From the NCBI GenBank assembly GCA_020445005.1, contig JAGRHM010000196.1, positions 1-5,706 of the forward strand: a stretch of 5,706 nt of DNA, read 5' to 3'. Both the position numbers and the translations under genes were made by a program. This stretch comes from Candidatus Competibacteraceae bacterium (GTDB taxonomy: Bacteria > Pseudomonadota > Gammaproteobacteria > Competibacterales > Competibacteraceae). Shown piece by piece: positions 1-5,706 of this stretch. Numbering within the stretch: the first letter of the stretch is position 1; every line of letters starts with the position of its first letter. Under the pieces are notes generated by a model that did no database searches, had not been told where the DNA came from, and saw nothing but the letters and a program-made list of their open reading frames with translations.

Positions 1-12
1 CAACCATTTGAA

Positions 13-15
13 CAT
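13..15 (-). other. Possible start codon of a gene running off the left edge
   Basis: On the minus strand an ATG at 15-13 opens a frame reading M-F-K-W-L before the window ends. It is on the same strand as the chemoreceptor and about 220 bases after its stop. The only Shine-Dalgarno-like word is a weak GGA about 11 bases upstream. Five codons are too few to recognise a product or to show that the frame stays open, so this is only a candidate for the next gene in the row. Confidence 0.15.
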
Positions 16-235
16 GTTGTCGAAAATCCGGTTCGTCAAAAGACGCTAATCCTAACAAGCAGGGAAGTCAGGAGCAAGCCGGCAAATGATCGCGTTAGGG
101 CTGTTGCGCTGTTTATCTCAGAAGGCAGTCGATGGACATTGCGCTTTTGCAGGAGCTGACTTGCTAGCGATTCAATCAGTTATCGCCTGCAAGCGGGCTC
201 CTGCGCATCAAGAGAAAGCGGATAAACTCAAACGC
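16..235. other. Intergenic region after the chemoreceptor gene
   Basis: No convincing gene or promoter was found on either strand. An 8-bp inverted repeat (149-156 with 197-204, about 40 bases between the arms) encloses a smaller 5-bp one (167-171 with 182-186). Neither is followed by a T-run in either direction, so I do not call an intrinsic terminator. No GG-N10-GC sigma-54 pattern faces left here. One near match at about 190-203 has the wrong spacing (9 instead of 10). Confidence 0.5.
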
Positions 236-2281
236 TTAAAGACTGTCCCATGCCTCACCGCCAACCGCCCAGGCTGGCGGGTTGGCGAAATGCCTGGACC
301 GGGCCGGGGCGTGATGAATTTTCGTCGCATTCTGCCGTGATCGGGCATGATGCCGTTCGATTGCGACAACGGAACCCTGAATGACTTTGGGCGCAGGCTG
401 TTCATGTTCCATGACCTGAGCGGCTACCGGGGTTGTAGCGATCATCAGTTCCTCGTCCAGCTTGAAAAAGCTCATTAATTCGAGCAAGTGAGACGCCTGC
501 TTACCCATGGACTGACTGGCGTTCGCGGTCTCCTCAACCAGCGCAGCGTTCTGTTGAGTCGTTTGGTCCATCTGTAAAATAGCCTGATTAATCTGCTCGA
601 TACCGCTGGCTTGCTGCTGACTGGCCGCCGCTGTTTCAGCAACGATGTCGCTGACTTTTCTGACCGAAAGAATGATGTCTTCCAGAGTTTGTCCAGCTTG
701 TTCGACCAGTTTACTGCCGATTTCAACTTTACCCAGGCTATCGGTAATCAGATTCCCGACTTCCTTGGCGGCATCGGCGTTGCGTTGCGCCAGTTTGCGA
801 ACCTCGCTGGCGACTACAGCGAAGCCCCAGCCCTGTTCGCCGGCGCGCGCCGCTTCTATCGAAGCATTTAACGCCAACAAATTGGTTTGAAAAGCGATTT
901 CGTCAACCACGCTGATAATGCGGGCAATCTCACGACTGCTCTGGTCGATATCAACCACCGCTGCTGTCATCTGTTGTACGACTTGTCCACCTTGTTCGGC
1001 TTGCTGCTGGGCGCGCCAGGTTAACTGACGGGTTTGCTCAGCGTTCTCAGCGCTGTGCTGCACAGTACTGGTTAGCTCTTCCATGCTGGAAGCAGTTTCC
1101 TCCAGGGCAGATGCCTGTTCTTCAGTGCGTTGCGATAGATCGACGCTACTCTGGGCGATTTCCACCGCCGCCGCGTTAACCTGATGGGCGGTTTGCGAAA
1201 CCTTGCCCACCATCTCTTGCAACTGCCGGGTCATGTCGCCCATTGCGGCATAGACGCCGGTTTCCTTGCCGGTGCAGCTCAAAGCGACGGTCAAATCCCC
1301 CTGAGCGATCCGACGGGTTAACACCGCCATTTCAGCCGGCTCACCCCCGATGGGGCGACGAATGGACCGGGTGATCCAGGCAATGATCACTGCGCTAACC
1401 GCCAGGACCACGCCCACAATGCCCAGGATGAGGTTTCGGGTGTACGCCATCTCCGCCACATAACCACTGCGATTCACCAGTATCTCCAGTACGCCAATCG
1501 GTTTGCCGGAGTAATCCTTAATCGCCTGGGCGTAGACCATCACGGGTTGGCTAGCGAACTTGGCATGTTGCGCAACGATTTCTCCCTTCAGCGCCGCATG
1601 TAATTGTGCTTGGGACAGCAAGGAGCCCGCGCCATGCGTTGCATGGAGCGCCTTGAAACTTTGCGCCTCCGGGATTAACAGGGTAATTTGTACGCCATGC
1701 TCTGCTTTGAGGGCTTCGAAAAGCGTTTCATCGAAGGCCATGCCGAATTCCACCGAACCAAGATGCTGGCCCTGCCGGGCAATGGGCGCGATGCCCCGGA
1801 TACCGAGACCCGCGACGCCATTTTCAAGTCCTTTGGCTGTTTTGCCTGAACTATTTACTTCTACCACCGCCAGACGAAACGCCGATAAATCATCGCCAAA
1901 CTTTTCGGGCTTGTGCAGGCGCAGGAATGACGTCGCGGGCGGCGTATGAAATTGAAACTGGGAAACGCCATAATGCGCGGCGAGCGTCTGATAAACGCTC
2001 TGCAATTGCGCCAATAACTGTGGACGATTCTTATCGGTCATCGCCTGCTGCACTTCAGGTAGATTCGCCAGCAGGACGCTCAGCGTTTCCGCCGTCCGGC
2101 TCCGGGCTGCGATTTCCGTCGTCAACAGTTCAAAAGTTTCATGGGCTTCGCGTTTTTCAGCCTCAAAAAGTAATTCTTCAAACCGAAAAAATGCCATGAC
2201 TACGACCGCCAGAATCGCAGAAATCAACAGCAAGCTGATCGCTAGACTAATGCGGGTGCTAATTTTCAGTGAGCCAAACAT
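236..2281 (-). CDS. Methyl-accepting chemotaxis protein with periplasmic double-Cache sensor
   Basis: A membrane chemoreceptor of 681 residues that would sense a ligand outside the inner membrane and control CheA through CheW. The visible order is TM1 (about 11-32), a periplasmic domain of about 250 residues, TM2 (about 283-303), HAMP (about 303-356, with the GGEP...GDLT signature), and the cytoplasmic coiled-coil hairpin (about 357-605). The periplasmic stretch [20 protein letters not shown] (111-130) and GLGIRGIAP (158-166) recall the dCache_3 type; the ligand is unknown. The hairpin tip runs [20 protein letters not shown] (461-480) and on to [15 protein letters not shown] (481-495), where Trp485 replaces the usual Arg. 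Pairs E394/E395 and E583/E584 sit in good methylation-site contexts. Each arm is about 18 heptads, as in the 36H (E. coli-like) class. A 75-residue tail follows and ends in A-W-D-S-L, resembling a degenerate CheR-tethering pentapeptide. The start is supported by AGGGAG 8 bases upstream and by the basic N-terminus running straight into TM1. The family call is certain; the ligand is not. Confidence 0.97.
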   Translation of the reverse strand: MFGSLKISTRISLAISLLLISAILAVVVMAFFRFEELLFEAEKREAHETFELLTTEIAARSRTAETLSVLLANLPEVQQAMTDKNRPQLLAQLQSVYQTLAAHYGVSQFQFHTPPATSFLRLHKPEKFGDDLSAFRLAVVEVNSSGKTAKGLENGVAGLGIRGIAPIARQGQHLGSVEFGMAFDETLFEALKAEHGVQITLLIPEAQSFKALHATHGAGSLLSQAQLHAALKGEIVAQHAKFASQPVMVYAQAIKDYSGKPIGVLEILVNRSGYVAEMAYTRNLILGIVGVVLAVSAVIIAWITRSIRRPIGGEPAEMAVLTRRIAQGDLTVALSCTGKETGVYAAMGDMTRQLQEMVGKVSQTAHQVNAAAVEIAQSSVDLSQRTEEQASALEETASSMEELTSTVQHSAENAEQTRQLTWRAQQQAEQGGQVVQQMTAAVVDIDQSSREIARIISVVDEIAFQTNLLALNASIEAARAGEQGWGFAVVASEVRKLAQRNADAAKEVGNLITDSLGKVEIGSKLVEQAGQTLEDIILSVRKVSDIVAETAAASQQQASGIEQINQAILQMDQTTQQNAALVEETANASQSMGKQASHLLELMSFFKLDEELMIATTPVAAQVMEHEQPAPKVIQGSVVAIERHHARSRQNATKIHHAPARSRHFANPPAWAVGGEAWDSL
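259..287. repeat. GC-rich imperfect palindrome inside the chemoreceptor 3' end, flanked by a 6-bp direct repeat
   Basis: Arms 259-269 and 276-287 pair over 11 bp with one bulged base and a 6-base loop. ATGCCT occurs on both sides (250-255 and 290-295). The palindrome encodes part of the variable C-terminal tail ([10 protein letters not shown]). It is not followed by a T-run on the coding strand, so it does not look like an intrinsic terminator. It may be a small palindromic insertion that became coding sequence, or chance in GC-rich DNA. Confidence 0.4.
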
Positions 2282-2289
2282 GCGAAGTA

Positions 2290-2295
2290 CTCCCT
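2290..2295 (-). promoter_or_regulatory. Ribosome binding site of the chemoreceptor gene
   Basis: The minus strand reads AGGGAG with 8 bases to the ATG at 2281-2279. This is the best Shine-Dalgarno match in the window, and it fixes the chemoreceptor start at M-F-G-S-L-K. Confidence 0.75.
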
Positions 2296-2353
2296 ATCGT
2301 GCAATATCATGAGTTCATCTTCTCAAATGAAGCAGAAAGCTGGCATTTTGTTT

Positions 2354-2370
2354 GGCAACTCCTATACCAG
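2354..2370 (-). promoter_or_regulatory. Predicted sigma-54 (-24/-12) promoter for the chemoreceptor gene
   Basis: The minus strand reads CTGGTATAGGAGTTGCC. Against the known consensus YTGGCACGRNNNTTGCW it keeps C-T-G-G at the -24 element, A and G at two inner positions, and T-T-G-C at the -12 element. The GG (2368-2367) and GC (2356-2355) dinucleotides have the required 10 bases between them. Transcription would start near 2343, giving a leader of about 60 bases before the ATG. The site lies in the intergenic space directly after a gene for a sigma-54 activator, which strengthens the call. No good sigma-70 or FliA-type promoter was seen in the same interval. Confidence 0.65.
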
Positions 2371-2412
2371 GACAGTCTTTAGTTTAAGCTACTTATTTAA
2401 TAATAATTTTTA

Positions 2413-2529
2413 TATATAGCCATCCTGGATGAGTCGTGGAATCGGAGGTTCAAACCACCCCGCCCCTGCGGGGCACCCCTCCTTATCCAAGGAGGGGAAT
2501 TTCCACGAACGAGATGGGATGGCTATATA
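2413..2529. repeat. 117-bp palindromic element with 13-bp terminal inverted repeats (MITE-like or REP-like)
   Basis: The ends TATATAGCCATCC (2413-2425) and its exact reverse complement (2517-2529) form perfect 13-bp inverted repeats. After an unpaired 8/8 internal loop, a second perfect arm TCGTGGAA/TTCCACGA (2434-2441 with 2501-2508) continues the stem. Inside are two further perfect hairpins: CCCCGC/GCGGGG (2458-2463 with 2468-2473, 4-base loop) and CCCCTCCTT/AAGGAGGGG (2476-2484 with 2489-2497, 4-base loop). There is no open reading frame of note. The TATA-like outer ends suggest insertion at a TA-rich target, but a clean target duplication cannot be told apart from the arms. From memory, the core (CCACCCCGCCC...CCCCTCCTT..AAGGAGGGG) resembles dispersed palindromic repeats found in many bacterial genomes. 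A role as a transcription terminator is less likely, because no T-run follows on either side. Confidence 0.7.
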
Positions 2530-2660
2530 CCTAAGAAGGGAAGGTCTTTGTCACAATAAAAATTGTTGAAAAGCAGGCACTGTAGAGTTTTACATTGATT
2601 TTTAACAAGATAGACCAACAACAATAGTGATCGTTTTACAATTTTTGTTGTCAACAGGAG
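2530..2660 (-). promoter_or_regulatory. AT-rich intergenic stretch with TTGTTG/CAACAA words, possible enhancer region
   Basis: This stretch lies between the regulator stop and the palindromic element. It holds TGTTG-T-CAACA, a perfect 11-base palindrome with a one-base centre (2646-2656). It also holds CAACAACAA at 2616-2624 and TTGTTG at 2563-2568. The 7-bp arms ACAACAA (2618-2624) and TTGTTGT (2645-2651) can pair over a 20-base loop, and ACAAT/ATTGT at 2553-2566 forms a small hairpin. NtrC-type activators bind dyad sites upstream of sigma-54 promoters, so these are candidate sites. The words are simple and the DNA is AT-rich, so chance is a real alternative. No terminator with a T-run was found after the regulator gene. 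Confidence 0.25.
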
Positions 2661-4073
2661 TTAATTTCCGGAGGATTTGAGGCGTTTACTCAAAGCCTGC
2701 TGGGAGATGCCGAGGAGTCTAGCGGCAGCGGTCTGGTTGCCGTCGGAGCGGCGCAAGGCTTCCTCGACCAGGAGATGGGTCGCTTGTTTCAAGGTGGGCA
2801 GGTAGGAAGTGAAATTGATCAGTTTATCGCCATGGCCCGGATCAGGCGCGTTGGCCATGCGAGCTGGATTCTGATTCAGATAGGACTCCAAAACGCGAGG
2901 AGAGAGCGTTGTCGAGCCAGTTCGACTGACTGCGTCGAATATCATCATTCGCAATTCCCTGATATTACCAGGAAAACTGTATTTCTCCAGCAGCGTCAGC
3001 AATGCTTTGGGCGCCTGAAGTCCAGGCTTGCCAAATTGTTGTGCGGCCTCTTTCAGAAAGTGGTCAACCAGCAAAGGTAAGTCATCCAGCCGCTCGCGTA
3101 ATGGCGGAATGTGCAGATGGTGAGTACGTAAACGGAAATTCAAATCCTTACGGAATTTTTCCTCCTTGGCCAATTGCCACAGGTCTCGATTAGTGGCCGA
3201 CACCACCCGGGCATCGCTGTGCTTGGGAGTATCGCTACCCAATGGGAAGTAGTCGCTACTCTGCAGAAGGCGCAGAAGCTTGGACTGCGACACCGCCGTT
3301 AGATCGCCGATTTCGTCCAGGAACAGGGTGCCGCCATTCGCCTGTTCGATCAGACCTTTTCGTACTCGCTCAGCACCGGTGAAAGCCCCTTTCAAGTGTC
3401 CAAACAAGGTATCGGAGAAAACGGCGTCGTCCAGTCCTGCCACATTAACCGCCACCAAAGAACCTTGACGGTGACTCAAGGCGTGAATCGCCTGGGCCAA
3501 CAGATCCTTGCCAACGCCGGTTTCGCCAGTAATCAGGACGGGTTCGGCAGTCGCCGCAATAGATTCTACATAGCGGAAGATTTGAAAAATCTTGGTGTTG
3601 CGCGTAATGATGCCGGTAAAGACTTCGGGCCGACTTGGGCCGGCGGAAGACGTACTTTGCCGAAGCGCCTGATTTTCCTGTTGAAGCTCCTGAAGCGCCA
3701 GCGCGTTTTTGACAATGGTAAAGAGGCGCTCAAAATCGATCGGCTTGGTTAGATAGTTAAATGCGCCTGCCTGGATACAGCGCACGGCGGTGTCGACTTC
3801 TTCAGTAGCGGTTAAAATAATGACTAATATCTCGGGATAATCTCTTGACAGCGCCGCCAGAAGCTCTTCTCCGCCCAGATGAGGCATGACCAGATCCAGA
3901 AGAATGATCCCCACTGCATGTTGAGCCACCTGTTCCATAACCTGCCGACTATCCATGCAAGTCATAATGTTGTTCAGGCCCGCCTTGCGCAGAGCGGCAC
4001 AGGTAATAGTCAGACTGATCGTATCGTCGTCGACGACCAAGACTGGATTAACCGGATAGACCGCGGGTTTCAT
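2661..4073 (-). CDS. Sigma-54-dependent response regulator (NtrC family)
   Basis: A cytoplasmic transcription activator of 470 residues with the full NtrC layout. The receiver domain (about 10-125) has acidic residues D15-D17, phospho-acceptor D60 (LLDLVMP), T88 and K110. A short linker with coiled-coil character follows (LQELQQENQAL, 127-137). The AAA+ domain (about 152-380) has Walker A GETGVGK (183-189), sigma-54 contact loop GAFTGA (229-234), Walker B GGTLFLDEIGD (247-257), sensor I ATNRDL (293-298), FRKDLNFRL (307-315), PPLRER (323-328) and PGNIREL (368-374). A Fis-type helix-turn-helix lies at the C-terminus (about 431-467, NQTAAARLLGISQQALSKRL). Every catalytic motif is intact, so it should be an active ATPase that opens sigma-54 promoters. 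The gene starts 61 bases after the hybrid kinase stop on the same strand, so the kinase is the likely partner. The ATG has no clear Shine-Dalgarno sequence, and no other in-frame start is visible upstream. Its likely target is the promoter before the chemoreceptor gene. It resembles AtoC/FlrC-type regulators in layout, but no specific symbol is justified. Confidence 0.96.
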   Translation of the reverse strand: MKPAVYPVNPVLVVDDDTISLTITCAALRKAGLNNIMTCMDSRQVMEQVAQHAVGIILLDLVMPHLGGEELLAALSRDYPEILVIILTATEEVDTAVRCIQAGAFNYLTKPIDFERLFTIVKNALALQELQQENQALRQSTSSAGPSRPEVFTGIITRNTKIFQIFRYVESIAATAEPVLITGETGVGKDLLAQAIHALSHRQGSLVAVNVAGLDDAVFSDTLFGHLKGAFTGAERVRKGLIEQANGGTLFLDEIGDLTAVSQSKLLRLLQSSDYFPLGSDTPKHSDARVVSATNRDLWQLAKEEKFRKDLNFRLRTHHLHIPPLRERLDDLPLLVDHFLKEAAQQFGKPGLQAPKALLTLLEKYSFPGNIRELRMMIFDAVSRTGSTTLSPRVLESYLNQNPARMANAPDPGHGDKLINFTSYLPTLKQATHLLVEEALRRSDGNQTAAARLLGISQQALSKRLKSSGN

Positions 4074-4117
4074 GGAGCTGCTGATACCGTTTCTTGATAG
4101 GAATTGTGTTCTTTCAT
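4070..4117 (-). CDS. Possible 15-codon leader reading frame overlapping the regulator start (ATGA)
   Basis: On the minus strand ATG at 4117-4115 opens a frame of 15 codons (M-K-E-H-N-S-Y-Q-E-T-V-S-A-A-P). It ends at TGA 4072-4070, overlapping the regulator ATG (4073-4071) as ATGA. Such overlaps often couple translation, and the regulator start lacks a clear ribosome binding site of its own. The leader itself has only a weak purine-rich AAAGAA before its ATG. A frame this short can occur by chance. Confidence 0.2.
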   Translation of the reverse strand: MKEHNSYQETVSAAP

Positions 4118-4133
4118 TTCTTTATTATCAGCA
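4079..4133 (-). promoter_or_regulatory. Inverted repeat in the kinase-regulator gap, possible RNA stem at the regulator start
   Basis: TGCTGATA (4079-4086) and TATCAGCA (4126-4133) are perfect 8-bp inverted arms 39 bases apart. They fill almost the whole 61-base gap. In the transcript the second arm would lie 6-13 bases before the regulator AUG, where ribosomes bind. The stem could therefore limit regulator translation, or the arms could be a protein-binding dyad. There is no T-run, so it is not an intrinsic terminator. Confidence 0.35.
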
Positions 4134-4134
4134 A

Positions 4135-5706
4135 TCAATCGAATTTTTCCTGCACCGCCAGCCCATCCAGCCCCGAGTCGATCACATTGCAAACTGATTG
4201 TATCGCCTTTTCCAGTGCATCGATCTGCGCAATCTCCCCCTTTTCCGCCCTGGACAGAGCGGATTCCAGTTGCGTTGCGACTCGTTGCACATCGACCATG
4301 CCAAGATTGCCCGCCACCCCTTTGACGCTGTGGGCTAAACGAACGGCGTCGGTGCGCGATCCGGCTGCGAGGAGACCGCGAAGATTCTGGGCGGTCTGCC
4401 GATAATGGTCGGAAAAATTGACGAATAACTGGCGAAGGAGTACTGCGTCGCCGTTCAGGCGATCAAGACACGCCGCTACATCAATACCTGGCAGAGCAGG
4501 AAGAGATCCAGCAACCGACTGCTCGGTTCCCGACAAGCCGGGAAAAACGGCCGCCGCCTGTTCCTCGACGATGGAGGGCGCGGTTGAAATTAGGCAATGA
4601 TCCAGAATCCTGAGCAGTAACCGGGGATCGATGGGTTTACCGACATGATCATTCATGCCAACCGCCTGCATCCGTTCAATCTCGTGTCGTTGCACATGGG
4701 CAGTCAGCCCAATGATCGGCAACGGGTCAAATCCCGGAAGGGCGCGAATGCGGCGGGTGGCCTCATAACCATCCATCTCCGGCATTTGGATGTCCATAAG
4801 CACCGCATTAAACGCCTTGGGGCCTTGCCGCTCCAGGAGAGCCACCGCCTGGGCGCCATTGATGGCAATCTCTACGATAGCTCCAGATCGCTCTAAAAGA
4901 TGACGAATGATCTCCTGATTGATGTCATTGTCTTCCACGACCAGCAGGCGACGTCCGGCTAATCTATCGATCTGCATGATCCTGATACTGGAAGGATCGC
5001 GATCAGCGCCGTTGACGCCGGACAGGCGCTCGTCGCGCTCCCCAACGCCCAGCCAGACATCAAAGCGAAAGAGACTACCCTCGCCGGGGCGGCTATCCAC
5101 ATGGAGGGTTCCTTCCATCATCTCCACCAATTGTTTGCAAATGGACAGCCCAAGCCCGGTCCCGCCATACTTGCGGGTAATGGAATTGTCCGCCTGGCGG
5201 AAGGGTTGGAAGATGATCCGGGACTGTTCAGCAGTCATACCCATGCCGGTATCCTGCACCGCAAACTCCAGGTGAACCCGCGTATCCCTCACGTCCAGTC
5301 GTCTCACCGCGATGGAAATTTCGCCCTGATGAGTAAACTTGACCGCGTTATTCCCCAGGTTGATGAGAATTTGGCCCAGACGCAAGGGATCGCCTACCAA
5401 AGCATCCGGCGCCTCCGGAGCAATATCGAGCTTAAACGCCAATCCCTTCTCTTCAGCCTTGTGCCCCACGATGGTAACGAGATGCTCCATCACCTCATAC
5501 AAGGTGAAAGGAATAGACGCTATCTCCAGTTGACCTGCTTCAACCTTGGACAAATCCAGGATGTCGTTGAGCAAGCCCAGGAGAGATTTCGCCGCACCGT
5601 AAGCTTTGTTCAGATACTCCTGCTGCTGGTGCGTGAGCGCGGTGTCGAGGCACAGATGAATCATGCCCATAATAGCGTTCATGGGGGTGCGGATCTCATG
5701 ACTCAT
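4135..5706 (-). CDS. Hybrid sensor histidine kinase with receiver and HPt domains (5' end missing)
   Basis: This is the C-terminal 523 residues of a larger kinase. The first residues in the window, MSHEIRTPMNAI, are the H-box in mid-protein, not a true start, so the sensor and any membrane segments lie beyond 5706. Fragment numbering is used here. HisKA has its phospho-acceptor at H3. The HATPase domain (about 65-220) has N-box ILINLGNNAVKFT (113-125), G1 DTGMG (152-156), F-box around FQPFRQAD (166-173) and G2 GGTGLGL (181-187). A receiver (about 252-372) has E258/D259, phospho-acceptor D305 (LMDIQMPEMDG), T335 and K357. An HPt domain (about 405-515) has H459 in LAHSVKGVAGNLG. All phosphotransfer residues are present, as in BarA/ArcB-like tripartite kinases, so a His-Asp-His relay is expected. 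The response regulator gene follows after 61 bases on the same strand and is the obvious acceptor. The input signal cannot be told from this window. Confidence 0.96.
   Translation of the reverse strand: MSHEIRTPMNAIMGMIHLCLDTALTHQQQEYLNKAYGAAKSLLGLLNDILDLSKVEAGQLEIASIPFTLYEVMEHLVTIVGHKAEEKGLAFKLDIAPEAPDALVGDPLRLGQILINLGNNAVKFTHQGEISIAVRRLDVRDTRVHLEFAVQDTGMGMTAEQSRIIFQPFRQADNSITRKYGGTGLGLSICKQLVEMMEGTLHVDSRPGEGSLFRFDVWLGVGERDERLSGVNGADRDPSSIRIMQIDRLAGRRLLVVEDNDINQEIIRHLLERSGAIVEIAINGAQAVALLERQGPKAFNAVLMDIQMPEMDGYEATRRIRALPGFDPLPIIGLTAHVQRHEIERMQAVGMNDHVGKPIDPRLLLRILDHCLISTAPSIVEEQAAAVFPGLSGTEQSVAGSLPALPGIDVAACLDRLNGDAVLLRQLFVNFSDHYRQTAQNLRGLLAAGSRTDAVRLAHSVKGVAGNLGMVDVQRVATQLESALSRAEKGEIAQIDALEKAIQSVCNVIDSGLDGLAVQEKFD

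Noticed and set aside
190..203. A GG...TTGC pattern on the minus strand after the chemoreceptor gene as a second sigma-54 promoter.
   Set aside because: Only 9 bases separate the GG and GC pairs instead of the required 10, and the rest of the consensus is poor.
149..204. Inverted repeat after the chemoreceptor gene as a possible terminator.
   Set aside because: The 8-bp arms are 40 bases apart and no T-run follows on either strand, so it does not have the form of an intrinsic terminator.
86..340. An 84-codon plus-strand frame at the left of the window.
   Set aside because: It overlaps the chemoreceptor 3' end in antisense, has no ribosome binding site, and shows no recognisable domain or composition of a real protein.
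237..2381. A 12-base word (GGACAGTCTTTA) at 2370-2381 on the plus strand and at 248-237 on the minus strand, inverted around the chemoreceptor gene.
   Set aside because: A 12-base match between two places in a 5.7-kb window, counting both strands, is expected about once or twice by chance, and it does not extend further.
2489..2533. A perfect AAGGAGG followed by an ATG and a six-codon frame on the plus strand within the palindromic element.
   Set aside because: The purine block is one arm of the 9-bp hairpin and lies about 20 bases from the ATG. The frame encodes only M-G-W-L-Y-T, so it is a by-product of the palindrome.
2634..2655. A perfect TTGACA on the minus strand (2655-2650) as a sigma-70 -35 box.
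   Set aside because: No fair -10 hexamer lies 16-18 bases downstream; the best alternative needs a 19-base spacer and matches only three positions.

Overview
The window holds three genes, all on the minus strand, so transcription runs from high to low coordinates. In that order they are the 3' part of a hybrid sensor histidine kinase (5706 to 4135, cut by the window edge), a complete sigma-54-dependent (NtrC-type) response regulator (4073 to 2661), and a complete methyl-accepting chemotaxis protein (2281 to 236). Moderate GC content, a 36-heptad-like chemoreceptor signalling domain and an NtrC-type regulator all suggest a motile proteobacterium, most likely gammaproteobacterial. That placement rests on general resemblance only, not on a marker gene.

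Region by region: 1-235 is noncoding apart from a possible but weak gene start at the left edge (ATG at 15). 236-2281 is the chemoreceptor, with two membrane segments around a periplasmic double-Cache-type sensor, then a HAMP domain and the cytoplasmic hairpin. 2282-2660 is a 379-base intergenic region. It contains a ribosome binding site, a good match to a sigma-54 (-24/-12) promoter facing the chemoreceptor, a 117-bp palindromic, MITE-like or REP-like element, and an AT-rich stretch with repeated TTGTTG/CAACAA words. 2661-4073 is the regulator. 4074-4134 is a short leader with an inverted repeat and a 15-codon reading frame that ends in an ATGA overlap with the regulator start. 4135-5706 is the kinase, with HisKA, HATPase, receiver and HPt modules.

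The three genes read as one circuit. The hybrid kinase would carry phosphate His to Asp to His (HPt) and pass it to Asp60 of the regulator. The activated regulator has an intact GAFTGA loop and could then remodel sigma-54 RNA polymerase at the promoter just before the chemoreceptor gene. On this reading a phosphorelay sets how much of one particular chemoreceptor is made. The domain assignments are secure. The regulator-to-chemoreceptor link is inferred from adjacency plus the promoter match. The 117-bp palindrome lies exactly between the promoter and the likely enhancer region, which is the most unusual structural feature of the window.
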